Counted from the stretch's first letter, positions 7,192 through 13,238 are shown. The stretch: DNA of 13,398 nucleotides from an uncultured Clostridia bacterium (GCA_947630775.1 CANRIY010000038.1:1-13398), one strand, 5' to 3'. The notes: generated by a model from the sequence alone, not told the origin. Translations and numbers: made by a program.

Positions 7192-8520
7192 TTAATAGAT
7201 CCCATACACAAGTTTCATTTGACGATTCATATCTTCCGCAAGTTCAGCACTTGATTTACTTATATTCGATAATAATGCGTTTGCCATAATTTGATTAGAG
7301 ATTTGTGCTTCTTGCATTTGATTCATTTTTTGTGTTTGTTCGGAAATCATGTCTCTTGTTGCTTGCGCTTGTTCGTTCATCTGCTTTGATAGTAACGAGA
7401 ATGACTCAGCTAATGCTCCACCGAGTGCCTTCGTGGATTGATAAATGGTTTCTTCAATTTGATTTGACGCCATACGAATTGCTTCTACAAGCTGGTTTGT
7501 CTGCAATTGCCTATCAACAAGCTGCAAGGCCTCTTTCAAATCATCCGCCCGTCCTGTCTCAAAATAATAGATGATCAAATCGACATTTCCCCAATCACGA
7601 AAGTCGATTATTTTGTATACAATTCTGGCATTATCAATCAATTTCCGGCTGTCATTTTTCCTGGATTCTATGAAATTATCTAATTTCTCTTTCTCTTGTG
7701 GAGTGACCCATCGAAGTACGTCTCGAATTGAAGAAGGCGAAGGATACCATTTGTGAGCATCACTCCAATCTAAAAGGAAGCGCAAATAATCTTGATATAT
7801 TTGAGAAATTATATCTTGAGAGTCGCTATAAAAGTCAAGTTTACCTTCGCCTAATCCGCAATCAGCTAATGAAATTCCTCCCTCAAGATAAGTTCCCAGA
7901 GGGAATTTGCGTTTTTTATCAAAACTTTGTATTTCATTTTTCATCTTAGAAATAAGATTTCGTTTTGCACATATCTGATTTTGCAAGTTGAGAAGTAGCC
8001 GTTTTTTAGCCCGTCTCTGAAAGAAACCTACGACTTCGTTTTGCTTTATTTCATATTCTTTTTGAAGCTCTTCCAATTTTTTTTCTGTTGCCGAAATTCT
8101 TTGATTAAGTTCAGCTTTAATCGTAGATACTTTGTACTCGTCCCATTTCCCAAAGTGCCTTTCTATAATCCGCTGTCGAGCATTATTGGTAAAATTAGCG
8201 TAGTATTTATTTATTAAGTTTTTCTTAGAACGTTCAATAGCATCCCAGTTTTCTGAAATAATAGACAATACACTGCGAATCGCATACAATTCGCTTAAGA
8301 TTTTTGCTTTCGGGGAAGCATTTTCTTCCATTGTGGTTCTTGTGGGTAAATCACTTTTGGGATATTCCTCGGTTACATTTCCATCTTCGGAAATCCTATA
8401 TTTGATGCGGCTTGCTCCGCATATCGGACATTGACGCGGCGCCTCTTCCTCTTCACTTGAGTAATCCCGTCTGCTCGTTTCGCCACATACTAAACATACA
8501 ATATCACGCGTTCTGCTCAT
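7192..8520 (-). CDS. Zinc-ribbon and coiled-coil protein of unknown function, islet cargo
   Basis: A 442-residue protein that I cannot assign. An N-terminal zinc ribbon has Cys9-x2-Cys12 and Cys31-x2-Cys34 around an acidic loop. After a linker (40-68) it is almost wholly helical: helix-rich 70-130, a probable coiled coil at about 130-205, a middle region with WYPSPSSIRDVLRW (258-271), the segment DLIIYYFETGRADDLKEALQ (314-333), and a Gln/Met-rich amphipathic C-terminus (335-435). There is no signal peptide or clear membrane span. The ATG at 8520 has AGGAG (8533-8529) 8 bases away. Codon use is AT-rich, unlike the flanking genes. A sigma-A promoter with an operator-like palindrome in its spacer lies upstream, next to the XRE gene, so it is probably repressed by that protein. 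An anti-phage or stress role is possible but unproven. Confidence 0.85.
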   Translation of the reverse strand: MSRTRDIVCLVCGETSRRDYSSEEEEAPRQCPICGASRIKYRISEDGNVTEEYPKSDLPTRTTMEENASPKAKILSELYAIRSVLSIISENWDAIERSKKNLINKYYANFTNNARQRIIERHFGKWDEYKVSTIKAELNQRISATEKKLEELQKEYEIKQNEVVGFFQRRAKKRLLLNLQNQICAKRNLISKMKNEIQSFDKKRKFPLGTYLEGGISLADCGLGEGKLDFYSDSQDIISQIYQDYLRFLLDWSDAHKWYPSPSSIRDVLRWVTPQEKEKLDNFIESRKNDSRKLIDNARIVYKIIDFRDWGNVDLIIYYFETGRADDLKEALQLVDRQLQTNQLVEAIRMASNQIEETIYQSTKALGGALAESFSLLSKQMNEQAQATRDMISEQTQKMNQMQEAQISNQIMANALLSNISKSSAELAEDMNRQMKLVYGIY

Positions 8521-8555
8521 TTTTTATTCTCCTCGATATGTATTTATTAGAACAA

Positions 8556-8584
8556 ATTATATCAGGTCTTTTGACCTAAGTCAA
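8556..8584 (-). promoter_or_regulatory. Promoter of the zinc-ribbon gene with operator in its spacer
   Basis: On the minus strand TTGACT (8584-8579), a 17-base spacer and a perfect TATAAT (8561-8556). The spacer contains the inverted repeat AGGTC-N4-GACCT (8564-8577), so a protein bound there would block RNA polymerase directly. The start site would lie near 8549, leaving a leader of about 28 bases with AGGAG before the ATG at 8520. Confidence 0.82.
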
Positions 8585-8598
8585 TACTTTTGACCTGA
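8562..8598. promoter_or_regulatory. Candidate XRE operator cluster between the divergent islet genes
   Basis: Three half-sites are visible: AGGTC (8564-8568), GACCT (8573-8577) and GACCT (8592-8596). The first two form a palindrome with a TTTT centre inside the zinc-ribbon promoter. CTTTTGACCT occurs twice as a direct repeat (8568-8577 and 8587-8596, period 19), and outer arms TCAGGTC/GACCTGA mirror each other. The third half-site is just ahead of the XRE -10 box, so one protein could control both directions. XRE as the binder is inferred from position. Confidence 0.62.
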
Positions 8599-8600
8599 TT

Positions 8601-8611
8601 TGCTATATAAT
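8601..8611 (+). promoter_or_regulatory. Promoter -10 region of the XRE gene, predicted leaderless start
   Basis: TGC followed by TATATAAT (8604-8611), containing a perfect TATAAT at 8606-8611; no good -35 is present at the usual distance. Position +1 would fall at about 8618, which is the A of the first ATG, and no Shine-Dalgarno is visible before it. Confidence 0.6.
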
Positions 8612-8617
8612 TTTTAT

Positions 8618-8815
8618 ATGCCATTTGTGGAAGTGCTCCGCCAACTTATGAAGGAAAATGATTTAAGTCAGCAAAAACTTGCTGATATTTTAGGTGTAAA
8701 TCAAACTACGGTTGGGCAGTGGCTTTCCGGCAAAAAGAAACCGGGGTATGACAGCATTTGGCTTCTATATGAAAAGCTGGGAATTATGCCTAATTCTTTA
8801 TTTGGAATTGACTGA
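8618..8815 (+). CDS. XRE/Cro-like helix-turn-helix regulator
   Basis: A 65-residue protein made almost entirely of one XRE domain. Helices 2 and 3 of the motif lie in LSQQKLADILGVNQTTVGQW (16-35), followed by the typical LSGKKKP turn. It probably binds DNA as a dimer and represses the divergent zinc-ribbon gene and itself through the AGGTC/GACCT sites. An upstream in-frame TTG at 8600 exists, but it lies before the -10 box, so the ATG at 8618 is chosen; translation probably uses a leaderless mRNA. A strong terminator follows within 2 bases of the stop. Single-domain XRE genes of this size are usual in phage, toxin-antitoxin and island control circuits. Confidence 0.88.
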   Translation: MPFVEVLRQLMKENDLSQQKLADILGVNQTTVGQWLSGKKKPGYDSIWLLYEKLGIMPNSLFGID

Positions 8816-8816
8816 A

Positions 8817-8846
8817 AAGCGAGAGCAAATGCTCTCGCTTATTTTT
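8817..8846 (+). terminator. Intrinsic terminator of the XRE gene
   Basis: AAGCGAGAGCA (8817-8827) and TGCTCTCGCTT (8830-8840) are perfect complements of 11 bases around AA, followed by ATTTTT. It begins just after the XRE stop codon and faces the tRNA terminator, insulating islet from chromosome. Confidence 0.93.
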
Positions 8847-8850
8847 ACAT

Positions 8851-8882
8851 CAAAAATGGGACGTAAGTTCAACTTACGTCCC
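8851..8882 (-). terminator. Intrinsic terminator of tRNA-Ser(CGA)
   Basis: On the minus strand GGGACGTAAG, loop TTGAA, CTTACGTCCC (8882-8858): a perfect 10-bp stem followed by ATTTTTG (8857-8851). Half of it lies in the 36-bp direct repeat; the remainder diverges from the copy at 7087-7131, so this hairpin probably arrived with the islet and replaced the native one. Confidence 0.9.
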
Positions 8883-8903
8883 GCTTGGCGCAGAGAAAGG
8901 GAT
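8868..8903 (-). repeat. attL-like direct repeat at the intact tRNA-Ser
   Basis: The second perfect copy of the 36-bp repeat, covering the 3' 18 bases of the tRNA including CCA and the near half of its terminator. Identity ends in the T loop on one side and in the terminator loop on the other. Confidence 0.8.
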
Positions 8904-8975
8904 TTGAACCCTTGTATACATTCCTGCATAACACGATTTCGAATCGTGCGCGTTCAGCCGCTCCGCCATCTCTGC
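8886..8975 (-). tRNA. tRNA-Ser (anticodon CGA)
   Basis: All arms can be folded by eye. Acceptor GCAGAGA/TCTCTGC with discriminator G and encoded CCA (8888-8886). T arm AAGGG-TTCAAAT-CCCTT. Anticodon arm CACGA-TTCGAAA-TCGTG with loop anticodon CGA, reading UCG. A long class II variable arm (TATGCA-GGAA-TGTATA) confirms serine identity. It is transcribed alone from its own promoter and ends in a hairpin terminator. Its 3' end is the insertion site of the adjacent islet. Confidence 0.96.
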
Positions 8976-8985
8976 AAGCTTCTCT

Positions 8986-9014
8986 ATTTTACACGATACC
9001 CGCGCAAAATGCAA
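8986..9014 (-). promoter_or_regulatory. Promoter of tRNA-Ser
   Basis: On the minus strand TTGCAT (9014-9009), a 17-base spacer and TAAAAT (8991-8986). The start would fall near 8979, a few bases before the mature 5' end at 8975. It is divergent from the lipoprotein promoter about 80 bases away. Confidence 0.75.
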
Positions 9015-9094
9015 CCGATTTGCGCCGTTTTTTCTCATTTCTCCGAAAAATTTCCGCAAAATCGCTCCAAACGCCGCCGAAAAAAAGAAATATC

Positions 9095-9123
9095 TTGCAA
9101 AAACGCCGCGGATATGCTATAAT
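9095..9123 (+). promoter_or_regulatory. Extended -10 promoter of the GH128-like gene, predicted leaderless start
   Basis: TTGCAA (9095-9100), a 17-base spacer and TATAAT (9118-9123) preceded by TGC, an extended -10. The expected +1 is at about 9130, exactly the A of the ATG, and there is no ribosome-binding site between. No other in-frame ATG, GTG or TTG lies just upstream. Confidence 0.78.
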
Positions 9124-9129
9124 TTTATT

Positions 9130-10359
9130 ATGATCAAAAAACTTTTGGGAAAAATCGGCGCGGCGGGGCTCATCGCCGCCTGTCTGTTCGTCTCGGGGTG
9201 CAATTTTTCCTCGGGCAAGGGGCAGGGGCAAACAGAGCCGCCCGATCCCGACGCCTTCGAAACGTACGGCCCCCATCTCGATCTTGAGAGCGCCATGACG
9301 AAAAAGGGCGCCTGCGTCTCCCGTTATGACGACGGAAGCGACCGCGGCGCGCAAAATCTTGCCGCCCTCAACATCAGCTGGTATTACAACTGGGGCGCAA
9401 GTAAGCCTACCGATAAGATCGGTGCGGAATACGTCCCCATGATCTGGGGGGCGGGAAGCGTCAACGAACGCACCCTTTCGGGCATCCGCCAAGGCGTCGA
9501 AGACGGCACATACAAGCATCTTCTCACTTTCAACGAACCCGACGCCGCGACCCCGGGCGTCTCCTCGGGCGTCTCGGTGGAGACGGCGCTCTCCCTTTGG
9601 CCGCAGCTTGAAGCGCTCGGCGTGCCGCTCTCCTCGCCCGCGCCCACCTATTACGGGACGGGCTGGCTGGACGAGTTCATGGCGGGGGCGAAGGAGCGGG
9701 GCTACCGCGTGGATTTCATTGCTCTCCACTGCTATCAGGATTTTTCCGATCCCGAGGCGCCCGAAAAGCTCAAAGAAGAGCTTACGACCGTCTACGAAAA
9801 ATATCAGCTTCCCATCTGGATCACCGAATTCGCGGCGATCGACATCACCGTTTGGGGCGGTTCGCACGGGAAGCCCGCCTGCACGGAGGAAGCGGCGCTC
9901 CGCTACACGAAGGACGTGACCGACATGCTCGAAGGGCTCGGATTCGTGGAGCGCTACGCATGGTTCATCGATAACACGGGATCCCCCTCCGAACAGCGCG
10001 CTTCCGAGGCGCAATATACCTATTTATTTGAAAATAACGACACCATGTCCGCGACAGGGGTAATTTACAGGGACCAAGCCTCGCGATATCCCCTCTACAT
10101 CAAGGAAGAAACGCTGCCCGCGGGAAAGGTCGGCGAGGCGTACTCCGTCAAGCTCACGGGCATGGGCGGAAGGGGCGATTATCTCTTTTCCACCCTTTTC
10201 GAGGCGGACAAAACGATCCCGTCAGGGTTTACGCTCGACAGTTCGGGGCGTCTGCACGGCACCCCGCAAAAGGCGGGCGAATACAAAGTTGTCATCACCC
10301 TGACGGACGAGGACGGACAGACGACTTACCGCAACTATACGCTGACGGTCGGCTCATAA
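9130..10359 (+). CDS. Secreted lipoprotein with GH128-like endo-beta-1,3-glucanase domain and Ig-like C-terminus
   Basis: A 409-residue predicted surface lipoprotein. MIKK, a hydrophobic stretch and the lipobox LFVSGC put the lipidated cysteine at residue 24, followed by a low-complexity linker to about 40. Residues about 57-325 resemble the glycosyl hydrolase catalytic core of GH128: ISWYYNWGA (82-90), EYVPMIWG (100-107), LTFNEPD (132-138, Glu136 likely acid/base), a SPAP segment (169-172), DFIALHCY (195-202) and PIWITEFA (228-235, Glu233 likely nucleophile). Residues about 330-407 form an Ig-like domain of the He_PIG type (GLP-like IPSGFTLDSSGRLHGTPQ, then YKVVITLTDEDG). Its role would be cleaving beta-1,3-glucan outside the cell. 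Substrate is inferred from the family. It is first in an apparent operon with the next gene, and its 3' end is tandemly duplicated. Confidence 0.88.
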   Translation: MIKKLLGKIGAAGLIAACLFVSGCNFSSGKGQGQTEPPDPDAFETYGPHLDLESAMTKKGACVSRYDDGSDRGAQNLAALNISWYYNWGASKPTDKIGAEYVPMIWGAGSVNERTLSGIRQGVEDGTYKHLLTFNEPDAATPGVSSGVSVETALSLWPQLEALGVPLSSPAPTYYGTGWLDEFMAGAKERGYRVDFIALHCYQDFSDPEAPEKLKEELTTVYEKYQLPIWITEFAAIDITVWGGSHGKPACTEEAALRYTKDVTDMLEGLGFVERYAWFIDNTGSPSEQRASEAQYTYLFENNDTMSATGVIYRDQASRYPLYIKEETLPAGKVGEAYSVKLTGMGGRGDYLFSTLFEADKTIPSGFTLDSSGRLHGTPQKAGEYKVVITLTDEDGQTTYRNYTLTVGS

Positions 10360-10392
10360 ACCGCAACTATACGCTGACGGTCGGCTCATAAA
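10329..10392 (+). repeat. Perfect 32-bp tandem duplication of a gene 3' end
   Basis: Two adjacent identical 32-base units (10329-10360 and 10361-10392). The first is the end of the GH128-like coding region with its TAA stop; the second is a non-coding copy in the space before the next gene. As 32 is not a multiple of three, the copy would be out of frame. Perfect identity implies a recent event or an assembly error. Confidence 0.95.
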
Positions 10393-10424
10393 AAATAAAA
10401 AAATTCAAATACTCGGAGTGGATC

Positions 10425-11390
10425 ATGTGTACTGCGCTTACCTTTCAAAAACAGCATTTTTACTTCGGCAGAACGCTCGACTATGAATTTTCCTATTCGG
10501 AAACGGTGACAATTACGCCGCGCAACTTTCCCCTTCCCTTCCGCATGCTTCCCGCGCTTACCCGCCACCATGCCCTCATCGGCATGGCATACGTGCAGGA
10601 CGGCTTCCCCCTCTACTATGACGCGGTGAACGAGAAGGGCTTGGGCATGGCGGGGCTGAATTTCCCCGTGAGTGCCCGTTACTTCGCCCCCGAGGCGGGG
10701 AAGGACAACGTCGCGCCTTTCGAATTTATCCCCTACATTTTGGGAAACTGTGCCTCTTTGGACGAGGCGCGGGAGAAACTCAAAAACATCCACCTTGCGG
10801 CGATCCCGTTCAGCAAAGAGCTTCCCCTTTCGCCCCTGCACTGGATGATCGCGGACAAGACGGGGGCGATCGTCGCCGAACCGACGGCGGACGGGTTGAA
10901 GATCCATGAAAATCCGACGGGCGTCATGACGAACGAGCCCCCCTTCGACAGCATGATGGCGATGCTGACAAACTTTTCGGCGCTCTCTCCCGAGCCGCCC
11001 GTGAACAGATTTTCCTATCCCCTTCCGCCCTACAGCCGCGGCATGGGTGGCATGGGGCTCCCCGGGGATCTGTCGTCCGCTTCCCGCTTTATACGGGCGG
11101 CGTTCGTGCGGGAGCACTCCCGTTGCGGCGAGGATGAAGCGTCCTGCGTGGGGCAGTTCTTCCACATTCTCGGCGCGGTGGAACAGCAGCGCGGCTGCGT
11201 ACGGCTGAGTAGCGGCGACGAGATCACGATCTACACCTCCTGCTGTAACGCAGACACGGGTGTTTACTACTACACGACATACAAAAACCGCCGCATCAAC
11301 CGTGTGGACATGCACAAGACAGATCTCGGCGGCGGGACGCTTTCCTCCTACCCCCTGCGGGACGAGGAAGATTTCTTCGAACAAAACTGA
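10425..11390 (+). CDS. Choloylglycine hydrolase / penicillin V acylase family Ntn hydrolase
   Basis: A 321-residue amidase of the linear C-N hydrolase family. Removal of Met1 exposes the catalytic Cys2. The other active-site positions match the known set: Arg16 and Asp19 in GRTLDYE, Asn79 in GLNFP, Asn170 in MTNEPPFD and Arg221 in SASRF. Length equals that of bile salt hydrolases and penicillin V acylases; which substrate is used (conjugated bile salt, penicillin V, N-acyl homoserine lactone or another amide) cannot be decided from motifs. There is no signal peptide, so it acts in the cytoplasm unless exported otherwise. GGAG (10415-10418) lies 6 bases before the ATG. No promoter or terminator separates it from the lipoprotein gene 65 bases upstream, so they are probably co-transcribed; a terminator follows. 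Confidence 0.93.
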   Translation: MCTALTFQKQHFYFGRTLDYEFSYSETVTITPRNFPLPFRMLPALTRHHALIGMAYVQDGFPLYYDAVNEKGLGMAGLNFPVSARYFAPEAGKDNVAPFEFIPYILGNCASLDEAREKLKNIHLAAIPFSKELPLSPLHWMIADKTGAIVAEPTADGLKIHENPTGVMTNEPPFDSMMAMLTNFSALSPEPPVNRFSYPLPPYSRGMGGMGLPGDLSSASRFIRAAFVREHSRCGEDEASCVGQFFHILGAVEQQRGCVRLSSGDEITIYTSCCNADTGVYYYTTYKNRRINRVDMHKTDLGGGTLSSYPLRDEEDFFEQN

Positions 11391-11435
11391 AAACATGCGC
11401 TCCCTTACGGAGTGTTTCATAAAGATTTGATTGAG

Positions 11436-11464
11436 CGGTTTGGCGGTTCGCCAAGCCGTTTTTT
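11436..11464 (+). terminator. Intrinsic terminator after the choloylglycine hydrolase gene
   Basis: CGGTTTGGC (11436-11444) pairs with GCCAAGCCG (11450-11458), with one G-U and an inner G-C pair around GTT, followed by six T (11459-11464). It lies 46 bases after the stop. The inner palindrome TTGGCG-GTT-CGCCAA could also be read as an operator for the TetR gene that starts immediately afterwards. Confidence 0.85.
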
Positions 11465-12100
11465 GTGCGATGTTTTGGAATTTTTGATTTGGCAAAACTT
11501 GCCGCTCTGGAGACAAAGAGAAAACTTTTGGAGACGGCGAAGGCCATCATCCGCGAAAAGGGACTTGTCAATACCTCGGTCGAAGAGATCACAAAGGCGT
11601 GCGGCGTTGCAAACGGGACGTTTTATACCTATTTTAAGCGCAAGGAGGACGTGGTATTTGCGATCAGTCACGATATGTTCCGTGAAATTTACGAGGAGGC
11701 CCAACGCCATGACGGACCGTTTATGGAGCGGCTGACATTTTACATGGTAACTTTTTCGGGACATATCGAACGGGACGGGCTCAAACTCTGCCAGGAATGG
11801 GTGCGCAATACCGTAGACCCCGATCTCGTGGGCAGCCCCTACGACAAGGGGAAACTGCGCAAAGACAACGATTCCATGAAGGGCATGATCCAAAAGGGCG
11901 TTGAAGAGGGCGAGCTCAAAGAGGATACGCCCGTAGACGCGCTTGCGGACGCCTTGACAGACGTTATTTACGGCGAAATGCTCTGCTGGGATATGTCGGG
12001 CGGCGCGTACAGTTTCGAGGAGCGCACCAAAACGTTTTGCGCGATGTTTCTGCCCGCAATGATGAAACCGTACTTAAAAGGAGAAAAGGACAATGAATGA
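11465..12100 (+). CDS. TetR-family transcriptional regulator
   Basis: About 203-211 residues depending on start. The N-terminal TetR DNA-binding domain is clear: TKRKLLETAKAIIREKGL, then TSVEEITKACGVANGTFYTYFKRKEDVV, with the recognition helix in VANGTFYTYF. The C-terminal ligand-binding half is helical and not assignable. The start is uncertain. The longest frame begins at a GTG (11465) that touches the T-run of the upstream terminator and has no ribosome site; a TTG at 11489 has a weak GGAA 8 bases upstream and gives a more usual N-terminus. I saw no good promoter between the terminator and either start. The stop overlaps the start of the aldo/keto reductase by 8 bases, so that enzyme is the likely co-regulated partner, with repression relieved by its substrate or a related compound. 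Confidence 0.9.
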   Translation: MRCFGIFDLAKLAALETKRKLLETAKAIIREKGLVNTSVEEITKACGVANGTFYTYFKRKEDVVFAISHDMFREIYEEAQRHDGPFMERLTFYMVTFSGHIERDGLKLCQEWVRNTVDPDLVGSPYDKGKLRKDNDSMKGMIQKGVEEGELKEDTPVDALADALTDVIYGEMLCWDMSGGAYSFEERTKTFCAMFLPAMMKPYLKGEKDNE

Positions 12101-13238
12101 GATCAAAAAATTGGGATTCGGACTCATGCGCTTGCCGCAAAATAGCGCGAATGGGGCCGATATCGACATGGAACACTTCAAACAAATGGTAGACCTCTTT
12201 CTTGAACGTGGTTTTACCTACTTTGATACATCTTACGTTTACCATGGCGGCGCGTCCGAGACGGCGATCCGCGAAGCCCTCGTAAAGCGTCATCCGAGGG
12301 ATAGCTTTTTGCTTGCGTCAAAGTTCCCTACCTTCCAAATGCCCGCGGAAGACAGAGTGGAAGCGATTTTCAACGAACAGCTTGAAAAGTGCGGCGTGGA
12401 ATACTTTGACTACTATCTCTTACACAACCTCAACCGCTATCTCTATCCCAAGGAAGTGAACGCCTGTCACCTGTTCGAACACATGAAAAAGTGGAAAGCA
12501 ATGGGAAAGATCCGCCACATTGCTTTTTCCTACCACGACGACGCGGAGCACCTCGACCGGATCCTCACCGAACACCCCGAGGTGGACGCCGTGCAGATCG
12601 TATTGAACTATTACGATTGGGAAGAGCCGTTCATCCAGTCGAAAAAGTGCTACGAGGTGATCCGCAAACACGGGAAACAAGTGATCGTCATGGAACCCGT
12701 CAAGGGTGGCGCGCTTGCCAAGTTGCCGTCGGGCGCGGAACATATCCTCAAGGATATTGATGGAGACGCCTCTCCCGCGAGCTTTGCGATCCGCTTTTCC
12801 GCCTCGCGCGAGGGTGTGCTCGTCGTCCTCTCAGGCATGAGCAATCTTTCGCAGGTTGAAGATAATACAAGCTTTATGCAGGACTTCAAACCCCTGAATG
12901 AGGCGGAAGAGCAAGCCTTAAAAGAGGTCAAAGCTGAGTTCCGAAAGACGTGGAAGTATCAATGCGACAACTGGGCGGCATTGGACGAGAACGCATACGG
13001 CGTCCCGATTTCGGGCATTATCAGAGCGTATAACAGTATGTTCATCCAGCCAGACCCCTATTTCAGCGCAGAACTCAATTACTATAAAAGTTTCCGCTCC
13101 GCCTTTGACCTCGCTTTTGAAGCGGGAGATTTCGCCAAAGAGACGGATAAAATCGGCGGTGCGTTCGATGTGACTGCCGCGCTCAAAGAAGCCGTCAAGG
13201 TGCAGCTTGAAAACAGCTTTCAATCCTACATGGATTGA
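12093..13238 (+). CDS. Aldo/keto reductase with degenerate C-terminal [4Fe-4S] motif
   Basis: A 381-residue NAD(P)H-dependent oxidoreductase. The barrel has FGLMRLP (9-15), FDTSYVYHGG with Asp45 and Tyr50, Lys77 in LASKFP and His111 in YYLLHNL: the complete AKR catalytic tetrad. SASREGVLVVLSGMSN (236-251) fits the cofactor-binding end. The C-terminal extension (about 285-381) matches the ferredoxin-like tail of clostridial AKRs, where C-x2-C-x2-C-x3-C-P-G is expected. Here the aligned residues are Cys291, Trp294, Leu297, Ala301, Tyr302 and Gly303, so a cluster cannot form in the usual way, while the following VPISGIIRAYN is kept. AAGGAG (12078-12083) lies 9 bases before the ATG. It is translationally linked to the TetR gene. 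The substrate is unknown. Confidence 0.92.
   Translation: MNEIKKLGFGLMRLPQNSANGADIDMEHFKQMVDLFLERGFTYFDTSYVYHGGASETAIREALVKRHPRDSFLLASKFPTFQMPAEDRVEAIFNEQLEKCGVEYFDYYLLHNLNRYLYPKEVNACHLFEHMKKWKAMGKIRHIAFSYHDDAEHLDRILTEHPEVDAVQIVLNYYDWEEPFIQSKKCYEVIRKHGKQVIVMEPVKGGALAKLPSGAEHILKDIDGDASPASFAIRFSASREGVLVVLSGMSNLSQVEDNTSFMQDFKPLNEAEEQALKEVKAEFRKTWKYQCDNWAALDENAYGVPISGIIRAYNSMFIQPDPYFSAELNYYKSFRSAFDLAFEAGDFAKETDKIGGAFDVTAALKEAVKVQLENSFQSYMD

Larger units (their letters stand above)
7115..8903. mobile_element. Putative integrase-less genomic islet inserted at the 3' end of tRNA-Ser(CGA)
   Basis: Two perfect 36-bp direct repeats, 1753 bp apart, bound the segment. Each spans the 3' half of the T arm, the acceptor 3' strand, CCA and half of the tRNA terminator, as expected where a tyrosine recombinase has crossed over at a tRNA 3' end. 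The interior is visibly richer in A+T than its neighbours and holds only an XRE regulator and a divergent zinc-ribbon protein gene. No integrase, excisionase, replication or transposase gene is present, so it is either a deletion remnant or a minimal satellite moved in trans. The intact tRNA on the right keeps its function with an element-derived 3' end and terminator; the displaced end remains on the left. Confidence 0.68.

Noticed and set aside
8989..10014. A 341-codon minus-strand open frame opposite the GH128-like gene
   Set aside because: It runs through the lipoprotein promoter, and the opposite strand has lipobox and catalytic motifs; no family resemblance on this strand.
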